Source: Rubrivivax sp. | Lineage (GTDB): Bacteria > Pseudomonadota > Gammaproteobacteria > Burkholderiales > Burkholderiaceae_C | Assembly (NCBI GenBank): GCA_024641945.1 | Contig: JAHECD010000038.1 | Location: 1 to 38,782 of the forward strand | Reading direction: 5' to 3' | DNA length: 38,782 nt | Part shown: positions 10,621-18,827 of the stretch, in pieces | Layout: each line of letters begins with the position of its first letter | Numbering within the stretch: the stretch's first letter is position 1 | The notes under the pieces: model-generated | The model's input: only the letters and a program-made list of their open reading frames with translations | Databases searched by the model: none | Told to the model about the DNA's origin: nothing | Program-made: the position numbers and the translations under genes

Positions 10621-11538
10621 ATGGCACTTCCGCTGCGGGCGATCGCCGTTTTCGATGTGGTGGCGCGTTGCCGGAGCCTGTCCAAGGCGGCGGCGGAATT
10701 GTGCGTGACCCCCTCGGCGGTGAGCCAGCAGATTCACACGCTGGAAATGCACCTGGGCACCACGTTGTTCACGAAGGCCGGCCGCGGCGTCGTGCTGACG
10801 GAGGCCGGCGAGAGTTATTTCGAGATGATCGCCGACGACGTCCAGCGCATCACCGAAGCCACCCAGCGCATCCGCGGCTTCCGCTCGCGTTCGGTGCTGA
10901 CGGTGCGCACGACGCCGACGCTGGGCAGCAAGTGGCTTCTGCCGCGCCTGCACACGTTCCTTGACGCCAACCCCGACATCGAACTGCGCCTCAACGGCAC
11001 CACCGAGGCGACCGACTTCAGCCGCGAGGCGGTCGACGTGGAGATCCGCCATGGCGAAGGCCGCTGGCCCGGCGTCTTCGTCGAAGGCCTGGCCGAGGAG
11101 TCTTTCCTGCCCGTGGGTTCGCCCGCCTACGCTGGCGCGGCCAGCATGGCGGCTACCGACCTGCCGCAGCACCGCCTGATCCATTCGGTGAAGGCGCAGG
11201 TGCAGTGGTCCCAGTGGTTCGCGCTCGCTGGCGCGGCGCCCGAAGTCGAATGGCGACGGTTGCTCTTCGATCGCAGTCACATGGCGATCGACGCAGCCGT
11301 CGACAGCCTGGGCGTGGCCCTGGAGAGCAACCTGATGATGTGGCGCGAACTGCGCGAGGGTCTGCTCGTCTGTCCGGTTCGCAACCCCCCCCGGGTCACG
11401 CTCACGACGCAATGGATCGTCTGCCCGTTCGATCATCTGCACAAGGCCAAGGTCCGGCTGTTTCTCGAATGGCTGCGCGCCGAGCGGGCCGTCTGGCAGG
11501 ACCAGCGCCCAACCACGAGTGGGGTGCATTCAGATTAG
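10621..11538 (+). CDS. LysR family transcriptional regulator (GcvA-like), first of two
   Basis: A 305-residue regulator with an N-terminal winged helix-turn-helix (SLSKAAAELCVTPSAVSQQI, residues 20-39) and a periplasmic-binding-protein-like effector domain from about 90. The 'VQWSQWF' segment and GVALESN loop are typical of GcvA-type regulators. It stands upstream of the SAF-domain oxidoreductase on the same strand and is a plausible regulator of that gene and of the transport/transketolase cluster beyond. It closely resembles the second LysR at 13141-14094 in its effector domain (WADWF/WSQWF and GVALES positions), which suggests paralogues that sense related compounds. Confidence 0.9.
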   Translation: MALPLRAIAVFDVVARCRSLSKAAAELCVTPSAVSQQIHTLEMHLGTTLFTKAGRGVVLTEAGESYFEMIADDVQRITEATQRIRGFRSRSVLTVRTTPTLGSKWLLPRLHTFLDANPDIELRLNGTTEATDFSREAVDVEIRHGEGRWPGVFVEGLAEESFLPVGSPAYAGAASMAATDLPQHRLIHSVKAQVQWSQWFALAGAAPEVEWRRLLFDRSHMAIDAAVDSLGVALESNLMMWRELREGLLVCPVRNPPRVTLTTQWIVCPFDHLHKAKVRLFLEWLRAERAVWQDQRPTTSGVHSD

Positions 11539-11542
11539 AAAC

Positions 11543-11579
11543 GCTAACTGGAACGTACGTAAATCTAAGTTGTGCTAAC
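11543..11579 (+). promoter_or_regulatory. Repeated GCTAAC sites upstream of the SAF-domain oxidoreductase
   Basis: GCTAAC occurs at 11543-11548 and 11574-11579, 31 bases apart, in an AT-rich patch that contrasts with the surrounding DNA. The 190-base gap between the LysR gene and 11729 therefore likely carries a promoter and regulator half-sites. Assignment to the neighbouring LysR protein is inference. Confidence 0.3.
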
Positions 11580-11728
11580 CGAAGGCGACTCCTAGACTGA
11601 TTCTCGAATGGCGCGGTTCGGCCGCGCACATCGAAGAGCACGTAACCAGCCGGGACCGAAGCCCGGCGACGCGTGACCCCTGCGCCGAGGCCGACGCCCC
11701 GGTCAACGAATCAGTGAAGGACGACCCC

Positions 11729-13087
11729 ATGAATCTCTACACCATGATGGCGGCGCGCGCCGCCGCCGGGCGCCCGGTGCGCGTCGGCCTGATCGGTGCC
11801 GGCAAGTTCGGCTCGATGATCCTGTCGCAGGCCCAGCACCTCGAGGGCATGCACATCGTCGGCATCGCCGACCTCGACGTGGCCAAGGCCCGGGCCTCGC
11901 TGGCCCGCGTCGGCTGGGCGGCCGAGCGCTACAGCGCCAAGACCCTGGGCGAGGCCGTGAAGACCGGCAAGACCTGCGTGCTGGACAACGCCGCTGCGCT
12001 GGCCGACTGCGCCGAGATCGAATGCATCGTCGAGGCGACCGGTCACCCGATCGCCGGCGTGCGCCACGCGCTCGCCGCCATCGACGGCAACAAGCACGTC
12101 GTGATGGTGAACGTCGAGGCCGACGCGATGTGCGGCCCGCTGCTCGCCGCGCGCGCGCAGTCCAAGAACCTGGTCTACAGCATGGCCTACGGTGACCAGC
12201 CCGCGATCATCTGCGAACTGGTCGACTGGGCCCGCGCCTGCGGCTTCGAGCTGACCTCTGCCGGCAAGGGCATGAATTTCGAGCCACGCTACCGCTACTC
12301 GACACCCGACACGGTGTGGGGCTTCTTCGGCTGGACCGACGAAGAAGTGGCCAAGGGCGACTTCAACCCCAAGATGTACAACTCGTTCACCGACGGCACC
12401 AAGGCAGCGATCGAGATGGCCGCCGTCGCCAACGGCACCGGCCTGGACTGCCCGGACGACGGCCTGGCCTTCCCGCCCACCGGCCTGCACGACCTGGCCA
12501 AGGTCTTCCGTCCCGCCGCCGACGGCGGGCGGCTGGCACGCAGCGGCCTCGTCGACATCGCGGCCAGCCAGGAACCCGACGGGCGCGAGGTGTTCAACAA
12601 CATCCGTTACGGTGTCTTCGTGACCTTCAAGGCGCCGAACGAATATGCCAAGGCCTGCTTCAAGCAATACGGTCTGCTGGTCGACCCGTCGGGCTGGTAC
12701 GGCTCGATGTGGCGGCCGTTCCACATGATCGGCCTGGAGACCAGCATCAGCATCCTGTCGGCCGTGCTGCGTGGCGAGGCCACCGGTTGCAGCAAGGAGT
12801 TCCGCGGTGATGCCGTGGCCACCGCCAAGCGCGACCTGAAGCCCGGCGAGATGCTCGACGGCGAGGGCGGCTTCGCGGTCTGGGCGAACGCGATCCCGGC
12901 GTCCAAGAGCATGGCGGTGGGGGCACTGCCGATCGGCCTCGCACACAACGTCAAGCTCAAGCGGCCGGTTGCCAAGGACACCATCGTGCGCTTCGAGGAC
13001 GTCGTGCTCGAGCGCGACCTCGATGTCGTCGCGTTGCGCCAGGAGATGGAGCGCAGCGCCTTGGGGCAGTCAGCGACCGCACGGTGA
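11729..13087 (+). CDS. NAD(P)-dependent oxidoreductase with C-terminal SAF domain (COG4091 type)
   Basis: A 452-residue protein with a homoserine-dehydrogenase-like Rossmann N-terminus (VRVGLIGAGKFGSMILSQ, about residues 20-37), a central catalytic part including VMVNVEADAMCGPLLA, and a C-terminal SAF domain (KRPVAKDTIVRFEDVVLE). Such proteins are often mislabelled as homoserine dehydrogenase or FlgA. They occur in carbohydrate and sugar-acid gene clusters, but the reaction is not established to my knowledge. A GAAGGA site lies eight bases before the ATG; a GTG at 11714 is a less likely start. The gene converges with the second LysR gene across 53 bases. Confidence 0.8.
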   Translation: MNLYTMMAARAAAGRPVRVGLIGAGKFGSMILSQAQHLEGMHIVGIADLDVAKARASLARVGWAAERYSAKTLGEAVKTGKTCVLDNAAALADCAEIECIVEATGHPIAGVRHALAAIDGNKHVVMVNVEADAMCGPLLAARAQSKNLVYSMAYGDQPAIICELVDWARACGFELTSAGKGMNFEPRYRYSTPDTVWGFFGWTDEEVAKGDFNPKMYNSFTDGTKAAIEMAAVANGTGLDCPDDGLAFPPTGLHDLAKVFRPAADGGRLARSGLVDIAASQEPDGREVFNNIRYGVFVTFKAPNEYAKACFKQYGLLVDPSGWYGSMWRPFHMIGLETSISILSAVLRGEATGCSKEFRGDAVATAKRDLKPGEMLDGEGGFAVWANAIPASKSMAVGALPIGLAHNVKLKRPVAKDTIVRFEDVVLERDLDVVALRQEMERSALGQSATAR

Positions 13088-13140
13088 GCGGCATCGGGGT
13101 CGCGGGCGGGACCGGCAGCGTGTTCGTCCAGGCGCGTGAT

Positions 13141-14094
13141 TTACGCGGCGTGAGACGTCGCGGCCCCACCGCCGCGTTTGGCGACGGTCGGCCTATGACC
13201 GGTCGACTCGCTCGTCCTCGCCGCTTCGGCGTGAATCCACGCCAGGAACGACTCGACCGGCGGACGCGTGGCGTGCCGCGCGGGGTAGACCGCGAAGTGC
13301 GCCTTGACACGCAGGGCCTTGTCCATGCCGAGCACCGGTCGCAATCGGCCGTCGGCGAGGTGTTGGGCGGCCATCGTGGCGCTTTCCAGCGCGACGCCCA
13401 GGCCCTGCGTGGCGCTGTCGAGCGCCATCTGCGCACGGTCGAAGCGCGCAGCGAAGCGTTCGGGCGCGCGTTTGTCGGCGCATTGGCGGAACCAGTCGGC
13501 CCACTGCACGACGCTGACCGTGCTCTGGATCAATGGCACCTCGAGCAATTGCTCGAGGCGGCGCAGTCGATGCTCCTTGATGAACGCCGGGCTGGCCAGC
13601 GGCAGGATGGTTTCCTCGAACAGCGGCTCGACGACCAGATCGGTCCAGCGCGGCACACCGTAGCGGATGTCGATGTCGGCCTGGCCCAACCCGAAATCGC
13701 TGTGCGTCGGCGATGCCGACAGGTTGAGCACGATCTGCGGATGGGCCTGCGCGAAGGCGCGCAGCCGGGGCATCAGCCACAACGTGGCCAGGCTCGGACT
13801 GCAGTGCACGTAGAGGCTGTTGCTCACGCCATGTCGCAGGTCGTCCGTGGCCGCGGCGATCGCGCCGAGCGCACCGGCGACGCGCGACAGGTAGTGCTCG
13901 CCGGCGGTACTCATGCGCACGCCGTGTGCACTGCGCTCGAACAGTCGCACGCCGAGGTGCGATTCGAGCCGCGCGATCTGGTGGCTGACGGCCGACGCGG
14001 TGAGGTGCAGTTCAGCGGCCGCGAGCGCGAAGCTGCGCCGCCGTGCCACAGCTTCGAAGGCCTGCAGGCTGACCAGGGGCGGAATCGAGGCCAT
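13141..14094 (-). CDS. LysR family transcriptional regulator (GcvA-like), second of two
   Basis: A 317-residue regulator read divergently from the SDR/TRAP/transketolase operon. The helix-turn-helix is at SFALAAAELHLTASAVSHQI (21-40), followed by a long effector domain with the VVQWADWF segment and a GVALES loop. A Gly/Ala-rich tail of about 20 residues follows the last recognisable domain. Its position, with 182 bases to the divergent SDR start and a palindrome in between, makes it the prime candidate regulator of that operon. It is probably paralogous to the LysR at 10621. Confidence 0.9.
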   Translation of the reverse strand: MASIPPLVSLQAFEAVARRRSFALAAAELHLTASAVSHQIARLESHLGVRLFERSAHGVRMSTAGEHYLSRVAGALGAIAAATDDLRHGVSNSLYVHCSPSLATLWLMPRLRAFAQAHPQIVLNLSASPTHSDFGLGQADIDIRYGVPRWTDLVVEPLFEETILPLASPAFIKEHRLRRLEQLLEVPLIQSTVSVVQWADWFRQCADKRAPERFAARFDRAQMALDSATQGLGVALESATMAAQHLADGRLRPVLGMDKALRVKAHFAVYPARHATRPPVESFLAWIHAEAARTSESTGHRPTVAKRGGGAATSHAA

Positions 14095-14109
14095 GGTGCG
14101 AACCCGTAT

Positions 14110-14167
14110 GTTGCATGAAGGTTTGTCATCTTAGTCTGATGAGAGTTCGCTTGAATTCATCTGCAAC
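14110..14167. promoter_or_regulatory. Nested dyads in the divergent LysR/SDR control region
   Basis: TCATC at 14126-14130 and GATGA at 14138-14142 form a perfect inverted repeat around seven bases, the layout of a LysR recognition site. Outside it, GTTGCATGAA at 14110-14119 is matched on the other strand by TTCATCTGCAAC at 14156-14167, with two extra bases. The region is AT-richer than its surroundings and lies just upstream of the LysR start. Binding by the 13141-14094 product is inferred. The rest of the 182-base gap holds the SDR ribosome-binding site. Confidence 0.45.
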
Positions 14168-14276
14168 CGCGTCGAAGATCTGGCGCAAGAACCAAGGAGA
14201 CGACGCGCGGCGCCCGCGCCGACGTCCGTCTCCCGCCATTCCCCACCCCTAGAACTCACGGATGGAGACGACTCCC

Positions 14277-15026
14277 ATGCTTCTCAAAGACAAGGTTGCC
14301 CTGATCACTGGCGGCGCCGGCCTCAACGGCCTCGGCTTCGCCACCGCACGCCAGATGGTCGCCCATGGCGCCCGCGTCGTCATCCTGGACCTCGAACGCG
14401 CCGACCCGTCCGGCGCGGCCGCCCAGCTCGGCGAGGGCCACCTCGGCGTGGTCGCCGACGTGACCGACAAGGCCTCGTGCGAAAGCGCGGCGCGCGCCGT
14501 GCTGCAGAAGTTCGGTCGCATCGACATCCTGGTCAACAACGCCGGCATCACGCAGCCGCGCAAGACGCTCGACATCAGCGGCGCTGACTACGACGCGGTA
14601 CTCGACGTGAGCCTGCGTGGCACGCTGTTCATGTCCCAGGCGGTGATCCCGGCCATGCGCGAGCAGAAATCCGGCGCCATCTGCTGCGTCTCGTCGGTGT
14701 CGGCGCAGCGCGGCGGCGGCATCCTGGGCGGCCCGCACTACTCGGCCGCCAAGGCCGGCGTGCTTGGCCTGGCACGTGCGATGGCGCGCGAGGTCGGGAT
14801 CGACGGCATCCGCGTGAACTGCGTGACGCCGGGGCTGATCGCCACCGACATCAACAAGGGCCTGATCCCCGACGACCGCATGAAGGGGATCCTGGAACAG
14901 ATTCCGCTGAACCGCATCGGCGAGCCCAACGACGTCGCCGGCTGCCTGGTGTTCCTCGCCAGCGACCTGGCCAAGTACTGCACCGGCGTCACGCTCGACG
15001 TGAACGGCGGCATGCTGATCCATTGA
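14277..15026 (+). CDS. Short-chain dehydrogenase/reductase, first gene of the TRAP/transketolase operon
   Basis: A 249-residue classical SDR: the cofactor motif TGGAGLNGLG is near residues 11-20, NNAG follows, and the catalytic Ser (CVSSVSAQ) and YSAAK are in order. It ends with the usual LDVNGGMLIH-type C-terminus. The ATG at 14277 was chosen over 14262 because GGAGAC lies eight bases before it. It probably oxidises a hydroxyl group of the compound imported by the TRAP system encoded next; the substrate is not deducible. The gene is divergent from the LysR gene and 32 bases before dctP. Confidence 0.9.
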   Translation: MLLKDKVALITGGAGLNGLGFATARQMVAHGARVVILDLERADPSGAAAQLGEGHLGVVADVTDKASCESAARAVLQKFGRIDILVNNAGITQPRKTLDISGADYDAVLDVSLRGTLFMSQAVIPAMREQKSGAICCVSSVSAQRGGGILGGPHYSAAKAGVLGLARAMAREVGIDGIRVNCVTPGLIATDINKGLIPDDRMKGILEQIPLNRIGEPNDVAGCLVFLASDLAKYCTGVTLDVNGGMLIH

Positions 15027-15058
15027 CCCGCACCGACCTGAAACCCAAGGAGACAACA

Positions 15059-16051
15059 ATGATGCAACGCAAGACCTTCCTCGCACACACGCTGGCGCTC
15101 GCCGCCATCTCGCTGTTCGCCGGTGCCGCATCGGCGCAGGCGGTGAAGCTGACGCTGGGCCACGGCACCGCGATCGACAACCCGCGCCACGTGGCCGCGC
15201 TGAAGTTCGCCGAAGTGGCGAAGGCCAAGAGCAATGGCCGCATCGAAGTGACGGTGGCGCCCGCAGCGCAGCTCGGTGACGATGCCGCGATGGTCACCGC
15301 ATTGCGAACCGGCGCACTGGACATGTCGGCCAACTCGCAGGGCGCCGTCGCCAACGTCGTGCCCGAGTACGCCGCGTTCGGCATGCCCTTCCTGTTCTCC
15401 AGCCAGGCCCATGCGTGGAAGGTGATGGACAGCGCGGTCGGCAAGGAACTGGCCGAGAAATCGGCCGAGAAGGGCCTGATCGTGCTCGGCTACTGGGACA
15501 ACGGCATCCGCCAGATGAGCAACAGCAAGCGGCCGCTGCTCAAGCCCGAAGATCTGAAGGGCCTGAAGATGCGCACCCCGCCCGACTCGGTGACGGTCGA
15601 CATCATGCAGAGCGTGGGCGCCGAGGCGCAACAGATCAAGTTTTCCGAGCTCTACGTGGCGCTTCAGCAGGGCGTCGTCGACGGGCAGGAGAACCCGCTC
15701 GTGAACATCTACGCCGGCAAGCTCTACGAGGTGCAGAAATACATCTCGCTCACCGGCCACAAGTACGAGTTGACGCCGTTCCTGATCGGCAAGCGCAGCT
15801 GGGACAAGCTGTCCGATGCCGACAAGAAGGTCATCCAGGAAGCCGCCGCCGAAGCCACGACCCTGCAGCGCAAGCTGGCGCAGGAGGCCGACGAAAAGAT
15901 GTTCGCCGAACTCAAGGCCAAGGGTGTGCAGATCGACAAGGTCGACCAGGGCCCGTTCGAGCATGCGACGGCGCCGGTCGTCGCGAAGTGGGAGTCGGGC
16001 CCGATCGGCCCGTTCGTGAAGAAGGTCGTCGCCGCCGCGCGCGCCAAGTGA
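15059..16051 (+). CDS. dctP: TRAP transporter substrate-binding protein, DctP family
   Basis: A 330-residue periplasmic binding protein with a Sec signal peptide ending near ASA-QA (about residues 26-28). LKGLKMRTPPDSVTVDIM contains the conserved arginine that, in nearly all DctP proteins, binds a carboxylate of the ligand, and the FSELYVALQQGVVDGQENP stretch is the family signature. This suggests an organic acid or sugar acid as ligand. An AAGGAG site lies five bases before the first of two adjacent ATGs. It is followed by the two membrane subunits and by the ThDP enzymes, so the imported acid is probably their substrate or precursor. Confidence 0.93.
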   Translation: MMQRKTFLAHTLALAAISLFAGAASAQAVKLTLGHGTAIDNPRHVAALKFAEVAKAKSNGRIEVTVAPAAQLGDDAAMVTALRTGALDMSANSQGAVANVVPEYAAFGMPFLFSSQAHAWKVMDSAVGKELAEKSAEKGLIVLGYWDNGIRQMSNSKRPLLKPEDLKGLKMRTPPDSVTVDIMQSVGAEAQQIKFSELYVALQQGVVDGQENPLVNIYAGKLYEVQKYISLTGHKYELTPFLIGKRSWDKLSDADKKVIQEAAAEATTLQRKLAQEADEKMFAELKAKGVQIDKVDQGPFEHATAPVVAKWESGPIGPFVKKVVAAARAK

Positions 16052-16139
16052 CGGCCTGACAGGGCGTCCCCCTTTTTCCACGTCCGCGACCCGCCGCGCT
16101 GCCACGGCAGCGCCGGCGGTGCGCCGAGGAGACCCACGC

Positions 16140-16673
16140 ATGGAACCCGTCGTCGTCGAACGCAACGCGCTCGAACGCGCGATCGTCTTCATCTGCAGCG
16201 TCGTGCTGTGGGTGACGACGGGCGTGATTTTCGTGATCCTCACGGCCAACACGGCGCTGCGGTATCTCAGCGGTTCGAGCCTGCAATGGGCCAACGAGGT
16301 GCCTGAGCTGCTGTTTCCGTGGCTGGTGATGGCCGGGGTCGTTCTCGCGGCCGAGAAGGGCGCGCACATCGCCACCGTATTCCTCGTCGATTCGGTCGGG
16401 GCGCGCGCGCGGCGGATCATCGCCATCGTCGCGTGGATCTCGGTTGCCGTGCTGTACGCGGTGCTGGTGCGCGCCACCTGGGGCATGCTCGAGATCGTTC
16501 ACGACGAGCGCTCGCCGATTCTGCAGGTGCCCGGCTCGGTGACGTACGGTTGCGTCCTGGTCGGGATGGTGCTTCTCGCGCTGCTGGCCCTGCTGGCCGC
16601 CTGGCGCGCGTGGCGCCGCAAGCGTGTCGAGCACGACCTCGGCGAGCCGGGCGCGCAAGCCGCGCAGGGGTGA
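16140..16673 (+). CDS. dctQ: TRAP transporter small membrane subunit, DctQ family
   Basis: A 177-residue inner-membrane protein with four predicted helices (about 15-40, 50-72, 88-110, 128-152). LQWANEVPELLFPWLVMAG is the typical DctQ segment around helix 2. It pairs with DctM to form the sodium-coupled transporter. A GAGGAGAC site precedes the ATG at 16140. A short charged tail rich in Arg and Glu ends the protein. dctM starts seven bases after its stop. Confidence 0.9.
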   Translation: MEPVVVERNALERAIVFICSVVLWVTTGVIFVILTANTALRYLSGSSLQWANEVPELLFPWLVMAGVVLAAEKGAHIATVFLVDSVGARARRIIAIVAWISVAVLYAVLVRATWGMLEIVHDERSPILQVPGSVTYGCVLVGMVLLALLALLAAWRAWRRKRVEHDLGEPGAQAAQG

Positions 16674-16680
16674 CAGGGCC

Positions 16681-17940
16681 ATGAGCGCATTGATCCTCTT
16701 CGTATTCCTCGGCGCTGCGGCCCTCGCGGTGCCGATCGCCCACGCGATCCTGCTCGCAGCGCTCGCTGCGGCCGCCAGCAACGACCGCGTCCCGATCGAC
16801 CTGCTGGTGCAGCAGATGGTCGCGCAGGTGCAGAGCTTCCCGCTGATCGCGATCCCGTTCTTCATGCTGACCGGCGCGCTGATGATGGGTGGCAAGCTCG
16901 GGCAGGCCATCGTCGGCACGCTCACGGCATTGGTCGGCCGCTGGCACGGCGGGCCGGCACAGGTGAGCGTGTTGTCGTCGACGCTCTTCGGCGGCGTCTC
17001 CGGCTCGGCGGTGGCCGATGCCTCGGCGATAGGTGCGTTGTTGATGCCGTGGCACCGCCGGCTCGGCTACCCGATGGCATTCTCGGCCGCGGCGCTGGCG
17101 TCGGCGGCGACGATCGACATCATCATTCCGCCTTCGATCCCGTTGATTCTGTTCGCGCTCTCGTCGAACGCGTCGATCGCGGCGCTGTTCTATGCCGGCA
17201 TCCTGCCCGGGCTGCTGCTTTGCGGTGGTTTCATGACGGCGTGCTGGTGGGTCGGCAAGCGGCGCAACCTGCCGCGCGAGACCGCGCCTGCCGACCGTGC
17301 GGCCTTCAGGCGCAACCTGATCATGTCGCTGCCGGCGATTGCGCTGCCGATCCTGATCGTCGTATTCCTGCGCTTCGGCATCGCCACGCCGACCGAGGTC
17401 GCCGTGCTGTCGACGCTGTTCTCCGGCGCGGTTTCGGCGCTGCTCTATCGCGACTTGTCGCTCAAGCGGCTGCACCACTCGATCATCGAGGCCGGACTGG
17501 CCACCGGTGTCGTGTTGCTCGTGATCATGGCGTCGGCGGCGATCGGCTGGCTGCTGACGTTCGACCAGATGCCGCAGGACGTCGCGCTGTGGGTGCAGCA
17601 GAACGTGAGCACGAAGTGGGTCGTGATCCTGATGATGAACGGGATGATGCTGTTCATCGGCATGTTCATCGACCTGCCGGCCGCCGTGCTGCTGCTGACG
17701 CCGGTGTTCCTGCCGATGGCGCATTCGATCGGCATGGACCCGATCCAGCTCGGCATCGTCATGGTCGTCAACCTGGCCATCGGCCTCTATACGCCGCCGG
17801 TGGGCACGACGCTGTTCATCACCAGCGCCCTTGCGCGTGTCAAGGTCGGCGAGACCGTGCGCGCGATGGCCCCGTTCTACCTCGTCGCCTTCGCCGTGCT
17901 GGCGATCGTGTCGTACGTGCCGGCGAGCATCCTGCGCTGA
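16681..17940 (+). CDS. dctM: TRAP transporter large membrane subunit, DctM family
   Basis: A 419-residue permease with about eleven membrane segments. PFFMLTGALMMGG, the FGGVSGSAVADASAIG loop, TIDIIIPPSIPLILF and LYTPPVGTTLF are DctM landmarks and include the likely sodium-binding loops. It forms the transport channel with DctQ and is loaded by DctP. The full DctPQM set is intact with normal lengths. The transketolase-like genes follow after 32 bases with an AGGAGA site, so they share the operon. Confidence 0.94.
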   Translation: MSALILFVFLGAAALAVPIAHAILLAALAAAASNDRVPIDLLVQQMVAQVQSFPLIAIPFFMLTGALMMGGKLGQAIVGTLTALVGRWHGGPAQVSVLSSTLFGGVSGSAVADASAIGALLMPWHRRLGYPMAFSAAALASAATIDIIIPPSIPLILFALSSNASIAALFYAGILPGLLLCGGFMTACWWVGKRRNLPRETAPADRAAFRRNLIMSLPAIALPILIVVFLRFGIATPTEVAVLSTLFSGAVSALLYRDLSLKRLHHSIIEAGLATGVVLLVIMASAAIGWLLTFDQMPQDVALWVQQNVSTKWVVILMMNGMMLFIGMFIDLPAAVLLLTPVFLPMAHSIGMDPIQLGIVMVVNLAIGLYTPPVGTTLFITSALARVKVGETVRAMAPFYLVAFAVLAIVSYVPASILR

Positions 17941-17972
17941 GCCGGCCGCCCATTCCTCCAAGGAGACCTGCC

Positions 17973-18827
17973 ATGACCAACCCCGCGCCGGCACTGGCCA
18001 AACTGGCCCAGAGCGCCTACCGCATCCGCCGCTACGCCCTGCGCATGGGCGAGGTCCAGGGCCAGGGATATATCGGCCAGGCGCTGGGCTGGGCCGACGT
18101 GCTGGCGGTGGCCTATTGCCACGCGATGAACCTTCGCCCGGACGAGCCGGAATGGGAGGGTCGCGACCGCTTCCTGCTCTCGCACGGCCACTACGCCATC
18201 GCGCACTACGCCGCGCTGGTCGAGGCCGGCGTCATCCCCGAGAGTGAGCTCGAGACCTACGGCAGCGACGACAGCCGCCTGCCGATGTCGGGCATGGCCA
18301 CCTACACGCCGGGCATGGAGATCTCGGGCGGCTCGCTCGGCCACGGCCTGATCATCGGCGTGGGCATGGCGCTCGGCCTGAAGCAGAAAAAGAACCCGGC
18401 CTTCGTCTACAACTCGATGTCCGACGGCGAACTCGACGAGGGCTCGACCTGGGAAGCGGCGATGTCCGCCGGGCACCACGGCCTGGACAACCTGATCTGC
18501 CTGGTCGACATCAACAACCAGCAGGCCGACGGCCCGTCGTCGAAGGTGCTGGGCTTCGAGCCGCTGGCCGACAAATGGGCCGCCTTCGGCTGGCATGTGC
18601 AGCGCATCAAGGGCAATGACCTGGGCGCCGTCGTCGCCGCGTTCGATGCGGCGCGCGCACTGAAGGACGCCAGGCCGCGCGTCATCCTTTTCGACACGTT
18701 GATGGGCAATGGCGTGCCGTTCCTCGAGCAGCGCGAGAAGAATCATTTCATCCGGGTCGATCCGCCGGAGTGGCAGGAAGCCCTTGCGATCCTCGACCAG
18801 TCCCAGCCTGAAGGAGCTTCGGCATGA
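17973..18827 (+). CDS. Split transketolase-like enzyme, N-terminal (PP) subunit, with altered active site
   Basis: A 284-residue thiamine-diphosphate subunit homologous to the N-terminal half of transketolase. The ThDP/metal motif reads SDGELDEG at 150-157, where GDGE is normal, followed by the downstream NN at 181-182. Compared from memory with E. coli TktA, the first substrate histidine (GHPG) is replaced by Tyr33 in GYIG and the third (GHP) by Met108 in SGMA, while the second is kept as His73 in SHGH. The motif LGQG reads LGHG. These changes point away from ordinary sugar-phosphate chemistry. It overlaps the next gene by four bases (ATGA), so the two subunits are made together. Confidence 0.88.
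   Translation: MTNPAPALAKLAQSAYRIRRYALRMGEVQGQGYIGQALGWADVLAVAYCHAMNLRPDEPEWEGRDRFLLSHGHYAIAHYAALVEAGVIPESELETYGSDDSRLPMSGMATYTPGMEISGGSLGHGLIIGVGMALGLKQKKNPAFVYNSMSDGELDEGSTWEAAMSAGHHGLDNLICLVDINNQQADGPSSKVLGFEPLADKWAAFGWHVQRIKGNDLGAVVAAFDAARALKDARPRVILFDTLMGNGVPFLEQREKNHFIRVDPPEWQEALAILDQSQPEGASA

Noticed and set aside
11729..13087. Homoserine dehydrogenase or flagellar FlgA annotation
   Set aside because: Only the Rossmann fold and SAF domain are shared with those proteins; the context is catabolic and no threonine or flagellar genes are present.
13084..14118. Plus-strand open frame of 342 codons
   Set aside because: It lies opposite the second LysR gene, whose helix-turn-helix and effector domain are unmistakable; the plus-strand product has no recognisable features.
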